Shown: in pieces, positions 24,698 to 57,100 of the stretch
Layout: every line of letters starts with the position of its first letter
Numbering within the stretch: position 1 is the first letter of the stretch
DNA from: Apus apus
Taxonomy: Eukaryota; Chordata; Aves; Apodiformes; Apodidae
Length of the DNA stretch: 64,000 nucleotides
Direction: 5' to 3'
Assembly: GCF_020740795.1 (NCBI RefSeq)
Contig: NC_067282.1
Span: 126,971,132-127,035,131 of the forward strand
Notes under the pieces: model-generated
Databases searched by the model: none
Told to the model about the DNA's origin: nothing
What the model saw: the letters and a program-made list of their open reading frames with translations, nothing else
Translations under genes and position numbers: made by a program

Positions 24698-27600
24698 CGA
24701 TACCAATATTTCTCTGCAATCAAGCTGAGGAAAGGACAGAAGACCAAAATAAAACTGGAAAAATGAAAACATTTTCAGTCGCACAGCAATGATCATGTTT
24801 ACTTGATGCGTGGGCATTATGGAGCCATTGAAGAGTGGAGGGTAAGTGTAACTTCTTGAAGAAGTAAATAAACTCAGCATCTCAAAACAGCACATCTGTT
24901 GCTTTTTCCAACTCATTTTTCTCATCTCCTTCAGCAATTCACAGGTTTTCCCATTTTAAGACTGGGACCAAATTTTTAAAGAATAATTGATGCATACTTC
25001 ATTCTTCAGTCTTAAATAAACTCTTTTTTTCCACATAAGTGAAAAACAGAAACTAACGGAAGCAAAGAAGAGATAAGGTACTTAAATGTATCTTGAAGCA
25101 CTGTTTCTGAAAAAAACAAGAATATGAGAACATCTTACATAAAAGTTCCCTGTCTACACTGCAGTTGGAAAAAGCAGGTCTCCCATGTACATCTTCTGAT
25201 TCAATATTCTTTCCTGTTTTAGGATCCAGAAAACAAACAATATAAAATATCACTATACAAAAATGAGATTATAAAAATTTAACATATTAAGAAATTAAAA
25301 TAGCTAACAATTTATTTGTCTCTAATCAAACTTTATGTTTGCAAGATCTTAAAAAAGTTTTCCACAAAAAACCCCATGAACATAAGAAGACAGGCACTAT
25401 TTAAAAACTCCTATTTCCTTATCATGAAATCTTGAAATAAAACACAACTTTCAATCCATTTCACTGCAAAACATAGTAAGTCCTGTTCCAATTCACTACA
25501 TATAAAGAGTGTTGCACTGAGCTATAAAATAACCTTGCTCTTCTGAATTTTGCACCTCAAGGATATTTGCAGATTTTTCTTTGAGGGATAAGGCTAAGGC
25601 AACTTCTAAACCTCTTTGATAAAGTTTGTCATCCAAGGATATCCTGGAAAAAAAAAATCAAAAAACATGCTAAATGATGAAACAATTACATGAGTGTTAC
25701 AGATATATTTCTGACTCACTGAACTTAAAAAATTCCAGTAGTTCTGAAAAGATTAATATTTCAATACATACTTTTAGCATATCATATTATGAATATTTCT
25801 GCCTGAAAAGATTTAAACGAAGTACACACTAATATTTAAAGTATGCTATACTTAAAAGTATTATGATATGAAAACATTGTGTGTGTGTGTCTATATATAT
25901 GAACGAGTAATTAGCACAGAAAAAGATTCTTACATTTGTTTGGAATACCACACTGAAATGTAATATTTGTGCACAACTCTACCACCATAATAATTAGATT
26001 TGTGTTTTCATTGACACTGACTTTATATTTTCTATCAAGCTTTAAATATGTTCTTTTTTAAGGATTCAAACTTGTCTGTGTATTTCTCAGTCTTAGGAGT
26101 CCCCTGGTAACTCCGAATTTTTTATTATTTTGCACTGTAAATATATCAAGATAAGATTAGACACATAAACCTGTTTCTGCACCTGTGCAGGCCACTTGCT
26201 GGAGTTTTGTAACAAGATAAGACATAGCTCACTACCAAACTCCAGCAAGTTTCCCCGTCTCTGTGCATAAGTACATTATCCCTGATTTGTAACTATAACA
26301 ATAAAGCTGAAGATCTTTATTACACTGGTATGTTAGTTGTTTATTCTCAGCTTATTAAAGCTCTAGGGGAAAAAAAAAGGCAAACCAAATACTTTTACTG
26401 AAATCTAGTTTTACACGGAATTGACCACATTTCAACAATTCTTACCTTTTAGTAGGTGTCTGCTTTTGTGAACTACTCAATTCAAGTGGCTTTTTTTGCT
26501 TCTCTTTTTTCTCCTTCTTTGGGTCCTTGAGCTGTGTTCTTGATTTTTTGCTTGAAGGTGCAGCTATATACGCAAAGTCTTCATCTGTTTGGGAAACAGC
26601 AACAACCTTTAATGCGGTTTCCTATACTCTTCCATATGTCCAAAAGAAGTAATCCGATTTAATTTCATCACACACTGAAAATATAACAAAGATAACCTTT
26701 TCTGAAATTAATTCCATTTCTAAAGAACACAAATATACTATTCTTAAATGAAAATTTAACAAGATCTCTTTTGCATATACTTTTATTCAAGAGGAAATTA
26801 CTTCAATTTTTATTACTATATGGCAATAAAACTTCAATGTCCAATGTGTTACCAGATTTTTAAGAACTAGAAGTTCACCTTTTGATACAGTCAACAGCAA
26901 TCAATGATAAAACTCTTTAAATTATGGTTCTTGGTGTTTTGGGAATTGTTTCCCTATTAAAAAAAAAGTCAGCTCCTCCTCTTTTTCTACCATTTTTATA
27001 TTGCCTTTTCCAAATACAATGCATTTCTCCAATTTTCAAGGAAAATTAGAGGGCCTGAAAACTGCATTTCTTCCAGCTGAAGATGCTGCATATCATAGTG
27101 CAAAATAAGGAAAAAACCATTATCTTCAGTATTCTCTATATGATAGAGAACCTTAGATAATTGTTTCTGAAAATTTAGTTTTCTTTAATATTACAAATGA
27201 TCCTGTACAAGCTAAGAAAAGTCATCTATCACATTTAACCCAAGTATTTGCATTAATCCATATGATTCGTGTGAGACCTTCAAAATTATTTAATTTTGGC
27301 CTCCCCTTTCCAATAATTCAAACTGTTGCCTGGATCCCGCAAACAGAATGGGAAAGAAAAAACCAAAACCACAAACATTAAAGCAACCAAATTCTGTGAG
27401 AACAATGTGTAACACCCATTGGGGCTTAGAAGTAAGGGAGGACTGTCGTGAAAACAAATACCCTAACCTGGTCATGTAGGATATGGAGAAGACTGATGTA
27501 CTGAATGAATTTTTTGCCTCAGTCTTCACTGGTAAGGGCTCTGGCAACACCACCCAGGTTGCAGAAGACAAAGGCAGGGACTGGGGGAAGGAAGATCCAT

Positions 27601-29947
27601 CCACTGGAGGAGAAAAGCAAGTTTAAGACTATCTAAAGAACATGAAAATCCACAAGTCTACGGGACCTGATGAGATCCATCTAGAGCTCCTGAGGGAAAA
27701 GGTGGATAAAGCTGCAAAGCCACTTTCCATCATATTTGAAAAGTCATGGCAGTCTGGTGAAGTTCCCACTGACTGGAAAAGGGGAAACATAACTCCCATT
27801 TTCAAGAAGGAAAAAAAAGAAAGATCCGAGGAACTACAGGCCAGTTGTTCTCACCTGTGTGCCAAGCAAGATCATGCAGCAGATCCTCCTGAAGGCTCTG
27901 CTAAGGCACATGGAAAAGGTGGAGGTGGTTGGTGGCAACCAGCATGGCTTCACAGAGGGCAAATCGTGCCAGACAAATGCAGTGGCCTTCTACAATGGGG
28001 TCACAGCATTGGTGGACAATGAGAGCAACTGACATCATCTACCAGACCTAGTGCAAAGCATTCAATACTGTCCCCTGCACCTGAGTTGGGGCAATCCCAA
28101 GCACAAACACAGGTTGCGCTGAGAATGGATCAAGAACAGCCCCAAGGAAAAGGACTTGGGGGCGTTGGCTGATGAGAAGCTCAAAAAGAGCCAGCAACGT
28201 GCACCTCTGCAGCCCAGAAAGCCAACTGTGTCCTGGGATGCATCAAAATCAGTGTGACGAGCAGGTCAAGGGAGGTGGTTCTGTCCCTCTACTCTGCTCT
28301 GGTGAGACTGTACCTGGAATAGTGTCCAGCTCTGGAGCCCTCATCACAAGAGGGACATGGAGCTGTTGGAGGGAGTCCAGAGGAGGGCTATGAAGATGAT
28401 CCAAGGGCTGAAGCACCTCTCCTATGCAGACAGGCTGAGAGAGTTGGGATTTTTTAGTCTGAAAAGAAGGCTTCAGCCAGATCTCATAGTGGCCTTTCAG
28501 TACTTGAGGGGGGCCTACAGGAAAGCTGGGGGGGGGGGGGGGAACTTTTTACAAGAGCACATAGCAAGAGGACAAGGGGTAATGGCTTTAAACTAGAAGA
28601 GGGTAGATTTATATTAGCTATTAGGTAGAAATTCTTAACTGTGAAGATGGTGAGACACTGGAACAGGCTGCCCAGGGAAGTTTCAGATACCTCCTCCTTG
28701 GAAGTGTTCAAGTCAAGGCTGGATGGGGTTTTGAGCAACCTGGCCTATTGGGAGGTGTCCCACTAGATGATCTTCAAGGTCCCTTCCAACCCTGTGATCA
28801 TCAGGAGGACATGGAGCAACCAATTACCACTGAAAACTGAGGCAGGGAAACAGATTTTCCCGCAGCTAGGCACAATGTACTCTGTTGTTATTCTCTGTCT
28901 TACAGCCGTCATACTCTTGTTGAATTACAATATTTAATAGTGTGCCCAGATCACTTCAGTGAAATCACTAACAGCCTTCTCAGTGAAATAATTCACCAAA
29001 AAACCTCATGATATTTTGGGTGGTTCCAGTAGCATTTGGCATTTTTGTATAAGAATACCCCACTTACCATCATCTCCTAAATCCCCAAATTGAGAATAAT
29101 CAACGGTTTTCTTGTTCCTATGGGGGGGGAAAAAAAAAATCAAACACAAAACAAAACAAACAACAACAACAAAAAAAAACGCACAACACAAAACATACCG
29201 CATTAATCCTTTCAGATTGAGCATCTGAACTTGCTAACACTTGATGTTTGTCTCCATTTTACAAAAAACTGCAACGCATGCTCAAATGTATGTACAGCCA
29301 GCGCTGCTGCACACAGTATCAGGATGAGATTTTTTAAAATCTTAAGACAAGTGCTTTTTGCTGGTCTCGTTGTGGAGACCCTCCTCACGTACACACCGTC
29401 TCAGAGCAACCACCGTGCAACTAAAATGACTTATCGCCTGGGTCGCCTTCAGGCACTTGAAATCTGCTCTGCGCGCCACCTCCCCGTCTGTTTCTGAGGT
29501 GGCGCCGCTGACGGGTGTTCTCCGACCCAGAGGGGGACACAGGCACCTCTTCCGAGCTCACCCCTCCGCCGGGGATCCGCCGGGGATCCGCCGGCCGGGG
29601 AGCGCTCTGCGCGGGGCGCAGCGGCCGCGCTGCCCGCCTCAGGTAGAAGCCCCCCCGATCGAAGCAAGGAAACGGGTCAGGGAACACTGCGCCGGACCCT
29701 CCTCAAGCCCCGCACTAGGGCAGGCCACGGGAGAAGCGCTGTCTGCAGGCGCAGAGCCCCGACGGGCCCCGCCAGCGCGGCGAGGGGCGGGAGGGCCCGG
29801 CCGCCCTGCCCGCTCAGGCTTTCTAGGAAACCGCCCGCACCCGAAGCGGCGGGCCCCGGCACCCGCGCCCTGCTCGCAGCGCCTCCCGCACCGCCCCACG
29901 CACGGCCTCCCGCACCGCCTCCCGCAGCGCCGCGCCGGCCAGGCCAT
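20640..29947 (-). CDS. RAD51AP1: RAD51-associated protein 1 (homologous recombination cofactor)
   Basis: Nuclear DNA-binding protein that stimulates RAD51-mediated strand invasion and D-loop formation in homologous recombination. The joined product is about 318 residues (human about 335-352). Coding exons, minus strand: tentative exon 1 29947-29931; then 29117-29068, 26584-26446, 25643-25534, 25213-25139, 24428-24279, 23151-22999, 21715-21581, 20767-20640 (stop). Phases agree at every junction from exon 2 onward. Family landmarks: KKTVDYSQF near the N-terminus, [20 protein letters not shown] (residues about 70-90), SNCSV, an acidic block SEGDDEDF followed by a lysine-rich stretch, RPKWIPP, and the highly conserved C-terminal RAD51-binding region [16 protein letters not shown]. 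The donor after exon 4 (CAAG|GTTATT) is weak. Exon 1 encodes MAWPA plus a split Arg codon, lining up with human MVRPVR, but its donor would be GC rather than GT; a GT donor 15 bases further on keeps frame. Head-to-head with FERRY3. Confidence 0.93.
22093..22610 (+). mobile_element. LTR-like element in RAD51AP1 intron (truncated copy)
   Basis: Begins TGTCCTGGTTTGAGCCAGGA, a typical start of avian endogenous retroviral LTRs. Its body matches the minus strand of the element at 63331-64000 in several blocks, including a 'ccatagggaggagtggac' block, 'gtggccagcatcca', 'gatccccaggcctgtg' and 'ttctgtctgctctgc'. The similarity fades near 22610 without a visible matching right end, so this copy is probably truncated. 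It lies between RAD51AP1 exons 7 and 8, in the orientation opposite to the gene. No retroviral gene accompanies it. The exact family name cannot be given without a repeat library. Confidence 0.7.
24631..24692. repeat. (AT)n tract in RAD51AP1 intron
   Basis: About 60 bases of alternating AT with three 'atc' interruptions, between RAD51AP1 exons 5 and 6. It is self-complementary and could form a cruciform. Confidence 0.9.
26073..26345 (+). mobile_element. Possible solo-LTR-like segment with hairpin and poly(A) signal
   Basis: This intronic segment contains an inverted repeat (CTTGCTGGAGTTTTG at 26195-26209 pairing with CAAACTCCAGCAAG at 26236-26249), followed by AATAAAG at 26300 and its reverse complement CTTTATT about 15 bases later. 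A hairpin before AATAAA and an R-like region resembles the 3' part of a retroviral LTR. The boundaries are guesses, no target-site duplication was confirmed, and no coding part is present. It could instead be unique intron sequence. Confidence 0.3.
27475..28805 (+). mobile_element. CR1 LINE, truncated ORF2 and 3' end
   Basis: Plus-strand CR1 copy inside RAD51AP1 intron 2, antisense to the gene. Recognisable reverse-transcriptase region: [10 protein letters not shown] near 27500, then [15 protein letters not shown] at about 27650, [12 protein letters not shown] at about 27775, followed by frameshifted remnants. Around 28075 the sequence jumps to the C-terminal CR1 segment, so an internal part is deleted. 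The 3' region ends with 'gatgatcttcaaggtcccttccaaccctgtgat'. It contains a G-run at 28528-28542. It has frameshifts and stops, so it is a pseudo-element. Confidence 0.93.
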
Positions 29948-30480
29948 CTCCGGTAACGGCGCTCTCGGCCCGTTCCCTCCCTCTTCCAGCGCTGGCTCGG
30001 CAGATTCGCTACAAAGCTGTGGGGGGGGGGGGGGAGGGGGGTGTGACGAATCTGCGGCGGCGAAGGCGGAGGTTCTCACGGGGAGGCGGGAACCACCCGC
30101 CGCCGCCGCCGCCGCCGCCGCCGCGGTGCTCGGCTCCGCTGCGGGACCCGCCGCGACCCCCTGCCCGCCCGCCCGCAGGTGAGGGAGGAGGAGGAGGAGG
30201 AGGAGGATGCCCCTCCCGCTCCGCGCGGCGGGGGAAGCGGCGCCGGGGCTCGTGTTTTGCCCCGGGGTTTTGGAGCTTTCCTGGGCGGGTGAGGGGAGGG
30301 GAGGGGATCTTGCAGGCCTTGCCCTCCCGCCGCCAGCCTCCCTTCCGCTTTCCTTTCAGTAGCGGGAGCAAGTGCTTCCCGCAGGCTTCTCCCGGCGGGT
30401 GGCGGGGCGGAGGGCACCAGCGCCGGCCTCGGAAGGGGGGGTCTGGCCATCTCTGGTGGGGCCGGGCGGCTGCTCGGCTG
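29440..30480. promoter_or_regulatory. CpG island, probable bidirectional RAD51AP1/FERRY3 promoter
   Basis: A strongly GC- and CpG-rich block separates two divergent genes: RAD51AP1 to the left on the minus strand and FERRY3 to the right on the plus strand. It includes a (CCG)n tract at 30097-30124, a G-run at about 30021-30041, a GGA-repeat just after 30180, and a tandem 'ggggatccgcc' duplication near 29570-29592. No TATA box was seen. Human has the same head-to-head arrangement. Exact transcription starts cannot be placed. Confidence 0.75.
29980..30178 (+). other. FERRY3: FERRY3 non-coding first exon (5' UTR)
   Basis: A strong splice donor CGCAG|GTGAGG ends at 30178 inside the CpG island. 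The next plus-strand acceptor (ctaatgcag before 31350) leads into the first coding exon only 17 bases before the ATG. This makes the block before 30178 the likely 5' UTR exon. Its left edge is an estimate. Confidence 0.5.
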
Positions 30481-30499
30481 CGCTGGCCTCAGAGACAAG

Positions 30500-31349
30500 T
30501 TGTTAATTATTCTTGTGAAGCGGTTTGTGACTGACTCGTTGAATCCGTTTCCAACCTGCAGATTTGTTCACCAAAAAAAAAAAACCGCCAAAAAACACGA
30601 ACAGCAAACCCAGCCTCTAAGCTGGTCCCATGAATGTTGCATTGGAAACACACTTTTTCTTTCATTTTATGCATATCTTCTCCTTTAAACAGTGTTTTTT
30701 AGCACTGGGGAGATTTTAACTGGAGTAATGTGTACGGCTTTGCAGGTAATGTTCATAAAGGAGGGATGTAAATTAACAGAGGGAAAAATATGTGTGCTCC
30801 CAGCCTGTGTTTTCATCCTGTAGGCAGTTCTCTTGCTTTTCTTTTGGCTTATTGTAATTGTATTCTTTAGAAATAACGACTGCTTCTTGTAAAGCAGGCT
30901 ACAAAATGAGGAAGTAAGCTTTTTCCAAAAATCATCGCAAGCTTCGCTCCTTCCCCCAAGTCTACCACCTGCAGAAAGGAGGAAATAAAATCCCAGTGAA
31001 ATAAAATCCCAGTGCAGTGAAGGGTTTCAGATTTTGGGACATGCATGTCAGCAGTTACAGTGTGTCAGTTAAAGTTTGCTATTTAGGATAATTCCTTATG
31101 TACTGATTCTGCCTTTAAGTCAGGAGGCTTGTACTGTAATTTGTAAGACTAAATACCCAAATTCAATTACAGTTTGGAAGCATTCATTCTTTTGGAAACT
31201 CTTCTCAGTGCTTCAGTTCTGACCTTTATATTTGGAAGTCAAAATTGAGTATTGGTGAAAAATTTTAGAAAGCGTTAATTGTTTTTAGTTAGCATTTTTT
31301 ATTTACAGTTTTACAAGAATGTAACTCGCTATTTTCATTGCTAATGCAG
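30500..31349 (+). other. FERRY3: FERRY3 intron 1
   Basis: The GC content falls quickly after the island. The intron carries a 16-base exact tandem duplication ('aaataaaatcccagtg' twice) at about 30983-31014 and a weak CR1-like patch near 30720-30780. No other feature was seen. Confidence 0.4.
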
Positions 31350-31366
31350 AAAATCAACCCAAGAAT

Positions 31367-52193
<20,827 letters not shown>

Positions 52194-52350
52194 ATTTTGT
52201 GAAGCATTAAGATGTATTCTGTTGATAAAGGAGGAGATTACAGAGATTCTGGAATGGAGTGTCTCTTCTGAGAGATGATGACCACGAAGTGGTATTTGTT
52301 GCAGTTTCAAGACCTATGTTGTCCTAATAAAATATAAATGCTGTCTGTAC
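52194..52350 (+). terminator. FERRY3: FERRY3 3' UTR with poly(A) signal
   Basis: AATAAA at 52326-52331, about 135 bases after the TGA stop, followed by a T/G-rich stretch ('ctgtctgtacttgggtgttagttgattttt'). This is a plausible short 3' UTR and cleavage site near 52345-52355. Longer alternative ends are not excluded. Confidence 0.6.
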
Positions 52351-54134
52351 TTGGGTGTTAGTTGATTTTTGTATCTTGCTTTCAGTTTCAGCAGATTATT
52401 AAAGTTGAATTCCTCAGCTTTATCTGAAAGAGATTCAGTGTGACTTACTGTATGTAATCTACAGAAATATATGTGATTCTCATACTTAAGTAGAGCTTAC
52501 AGTAGGAAAAGGATCTTCTGGGTGGGCTTCAGGTTGTTGAGTTCCAAAAATGTATTCTGAATTTGCTCAGTGATGTTTAAAAAAATATCAGTAATGTCAG
52601 CTTTCTTCTTAGGATAATTTTGACGTAACTAGTCACAGTTGTCTTTCCAGGGTCACAGGGATCACAAAATAAAATGTATTACTGCTTCCCTTTACCATTT
52701 TACTGTTACAAAATGAAAGACATGAAACAAGCATTTAACCTGCTGCATTTTGTAAATCAAGGAAATGTTTAAAACAAACCCAACAAATTAATATCCCTGC
52801 GACAATAATAAGAAATTTTAATTGCTTTTTCTTTTCTTTTTTTTTTTTTTTTTTTACTATGTAACTTTTCCCTTTATTTCAAGATTTCATATTGACAAGT
52901 CTATCACATGACCAACTTAATAAGAACAAGATAGTGTTCTGGACTCTGTACAGGTATGTTTTACTGCTTATTGATTATTGTTTTATGATTAAACAGTCTA
53001 ATTGGGAATGCTGGAGAGACATCTCAGGATGCAGCTATGAAATTTCTTGAGATAAATTTGAATCCAGTCTGGAAAAAAAAAAAAAGCCCCCTGCCTCCTG
53101 GCGATGCCAGTGGAGGGGAAGTTGGGAACTGTTTTCCTCCCATCTTGGACGGTCAAGCTTTTTGAACTGAGCTATGGGCCCAGGTGACTGGAAGCAATTC
53201 TTCAGCGCAGACACTGGCCACAGGGAAACTGGAATTCCCGGGGCTGTCCGAAGAGTCAGGCTCACAGTAAAGCAGCTGGAGTGGTAGAGGTCCCAAGTAG
53301 GTTCCTGAAGTCCACAGTTCTGTTACATAGGAAGCAAAGGGATCCTGGGAGAGCTGGCTTTGAATCTGACATCTCTATGTATTGCTGAAATCCTGCACTT
53401 GAAGTCTGGAGATCCTGGAAACCAACTAAGAAACAAATTTTTTTTGTGTGTGTGTGTGCTTTTTAAAAAAATAACTTTAGTTATTAGTATTATTATTATC
53501 ATAATTGAGTTTGATGCATGTGAAGATTGCAAAGATCTGTTCTGGGGAAACTGTGCAATTTTAAATTCTCATAGCCAAAGGAGTATCTGTCAGCTTGGGA
53601 TATTTATAAAGCCACCATGCAATTAACAAACTCGGCTTAGTATTTTTATTGAGTCCTGTGTGCTGTACAGAAGCCATCTAAGTGAACCAGCAAATGTCTA
53701 TTGCTGAACTGTCAAATGGCTTCATTTCCTCTGCCAGCAACTTCTAAAGAAGAATCATGCAACTAATGTCACCTAAGTTGGTGTTCTAGAAAAGAAGGAT
53801 CATCTAGAAGAAGCTGGATTAATCCTGTTAGAGCTCATTTTACATGGCTGTCCTTAAGCTGAAATCAAACTCTGGTCCCAGAAAAGCTAGTGATCTAACC
53901 ACTGTTCTGTTTGTGAAAGGTGCAGTAGCAGAAGTATTCCTTTTTATAAGTTGTGTGACTTATCTGTGTTTTGAAAGGGTCTGTTACATACTCGCTATTT
54001 TATTTTTTTTTCTGCAGGCAGTACATCTACCAGGAGTAACCAGTGGAACATTAAAAATTCTGAAGCAAATAATCTTGCCTCTTACACTTTCAGATTCCTT
54101 GTTAATAAAAAATATGCAGCAGGTGTCCCTGATT

Positions 54135-54185
54135 ATACCAGGGAGGTTGAAATCTAGTGACCTTTAAGGTCTCTTCCAACCTTAA
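54135..54185 (+). mobile_element. CR1 LINE 3' tail
   Basis: 'ccagggaggttgaaatctagtgacctttaaggtctcttccaacc' is a short decayed CR1 terminus. Confidence 0.65.
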
Positions 54186-57100
54186 CCTGTAGTGGTGAGG
54201 TTTTGGAAAATTAAGGTGGTTGGAATGTCATGGGAAAACTATTAGTTCTGCTTAAAATTGTACTTAAGCCTGGCCCTTGTGAATGCTGAATTGGCCTGCC
54301 AAGCTGAATCTTTCTGGGATGGACTCTTGATATAACATCTATTATTGCCATTTTCCATATCTATTCCCAAGGAAGTAGTACTAATAGCAGATTTTTAGCT
54401 GTCTTCGTCAAAAAACAGAATACAGGGATGGGGTGACCTAAAGTGTACGTTCTGTTTGATATGTGCCCTGGCAACTGTACAGAACAGTGGAATACAGACT
54501 GCAATTTATGAAGTAAAGCCACATGAGAATCCTGTTTGGGTCATGAGAAGCTATTTGAGATTAAGAGGAAAATTACTCAATAGGCATGAGGTTTTCTATT
54601 TGTATATGCAGTGCAGCATTCTTTGGAAGGATGACAGTATTTAATGTCTTGAAAATACTGCATAAAATTGTACATGTAGCTTGTATTGAATAAATAGTCC
54701 TTGCCACTAAAGAAATGAGGAGTCACTGCCATAATATAGCTTTTTTTAACCTGCTCATGATGACTGGAATAAACTGCAGGTTCCCTTTACAGAATCTGAA
54801 CTGAGGGTATTACAAGAAAAAAGAATTGTAGAAAGTCTCAGTTTGTCGAGGACACAGCTAACTGACCTTCAGCCTCTTCTCTTGATCTATATGTTCTGTG
54901 TCCATTTGCTTACATGGTGGCTGATGACAAACAGAAGGAGAAGATTGCAGACAGTTGGGCAACAGATTTACAGACCTTATCCTGACCAGACTGCTTTTAC
55001 CCAGTTGCAGTTCCAGAAATTTCACTGTTGGTAGATGTCACTGCTCAGAGAGGCAAGAATTGTATCTGGGGTCTTTCCCTCTGCAGTAGTTCACTCTGGA
55101 TAGCAGAATCTTAAGTTAATGAAGCACAGCTGAAAGGTGTTATTTTATAACTTTTCCCATTGTGCATGAGAAGTGAAGCCACAGGAGGTGGCAGGGGGAA
55201 TATAATTTAGAGGAGGAAATTATTACTAAGATTATACAAGTTCTAACCCATTTCTGTTACTTCTGTGAGCTTAGAAGTTAATAAATTCATTTGATCTGTA
55301 CCTCATTGTCCCATCATTAGAGGAAAGTTTAATTTTTGCTGGTGTAGTATTTTGAGCATTAGCCTGGAATGGCACATTTGCTCTTATTTCTTGCCTGTAC
55401 TATAAAAAAATACAGAGCTGTTCCCTGGTATTCACAGCAAGTCACAAATGAAAAGATACTATCTTGTATCTTTGCCTCATGGAGGTTTCAGGACAGACCA
55501 TCAGGGCTGCATAAAAATAAATCTATTGCTTCATACCATATGCTGGATGTGGTAGAAGTCAGCAGCAGCCACAGAATTGTGTTCCCGTGGGACCACAGAA
55601 TTATAAGAACATATTATTATGCACGAGTACAAACAACCTTCTTTCTGGTTGTGTAAATTCAAGGACTTTTTGCTATAATAACACTTAAAGACTAAGTTGC
55701 AATCTGAGCCCAATGTTTAGAGGCAAGTGGAACAAAGCAAACACACATCACAAAGAGCAGCACTCAGACCAGCCACCACAGTCATCAGAAGCAAGGCAGT
55801 GATGGACTGAGTACCCTGGTAAAACTTGATACACTTGAGGGAGGGAAGGGTCTACCTCCTGCAACAGGGTGGAATTCTGTAGGTGAAGGAGTCCTTAGTC
55901 TCCTTCAGATTCTGTCCTGTAGCGGCTTAAGCTATTAGTTATCAAAATTACTTTGGAAAGCTGGACTAAACCTGGAAGGCAAAAAGTCTAGCAGTCACAA
56001 GTAGCATTGGCCAGCAGGTGGGATCAGTTCTCCTGCCATAAGCTGTTGCTTCCACTTGTGCTTGCTGACAAAACAGGCAGCTCTGGCAAAACAAGCTCAA
56101 AACTTGCAGGCCCAGCAGGGTAATGCCCCTCCATTGTAGTGTGATGCCAAATGTGGCTCTAAGTCCCCTCGAATAGAATAGCAAACTGAAATGTGGTGTT
56201 GAACATGCTGAGCAAGTGCCCAAATGGGAGAGCTTTTATACTAACTTAGGAGCTTTGTATGATGGCAGTGTTTGCCAGCATAGATATCACAGAGTTAGCA
56301 CATCTGTTGGAGCACGTGTAGAGAAGACAACCTAAATCTGGTGCCGATACACTTGTGTACTTGCATGACCATCGGATCCAGACAGATATGGTTTGTTCCC
56401 AGTTGACTTAATGTGTTGATCAGTTTTAAATCTGCATGAAAGGCATATGCCATAGAGAAAAACTCTATTCCTTCCAGACATGGTTTCTGTGAAAGACAAA
56501 AACTTGGAGGAAGAAATCCTTTAGTTAAATTAATTCAGGTTTGGATAAGAGGTATAGAGAGTCCAGTGCTACATGACATTGCCAGGTCTTTCCTAATGGC
56601 CATTGGTTCATTTATAATAGTGCCAAATATCATCAGAGCATCTCTGAGACCTAGTGGTTTCAGCAGGTGTTCAAGATCCTTGGCCCCCATGCAGGACTGC
56701 ACCCTATACATATATGGGAGTGTCTTGAACTAGGAAGTTACCACAGTTGAAGCTGGTTTGTTTGTCTCCCAAAAGTCTTATTTTAAGTGCCTTGAACTGA
56801 ACCATAACAGCTCCTGCCCGGCATAAATTATAATCCTTCAACATGATCAGTACTCACTCATGCAAGTCATTTATAGTGACTGTTCCAACTTTGTTCCAAA
56901 TAACACTTTTAAATCCCATCAGAAATAGCAACACTCCAGGGGCCTGCTTCCTTCCACTGCTCCTTGTGTGTGCAGCATCCACATTATCAGTCTTTTTCAT
57001 GCCTGTTTCCACAGCGGAAATTCTACAAGCTCAAGCCAGCCAAGCCTCCTTTTTTGAGAAATGAGTCTTTCCTCTCTCACCAATAAAAGGTGGAAATTGC

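Noticed and set aside
29457-30534. Long frames through the CpG island on both strands (up to 241 codons)
   Set aside because: Stop codons are rare in very GC-rich DNA; the products are Pro/Arg/Gly runs spanning the promoter and a splice donor.
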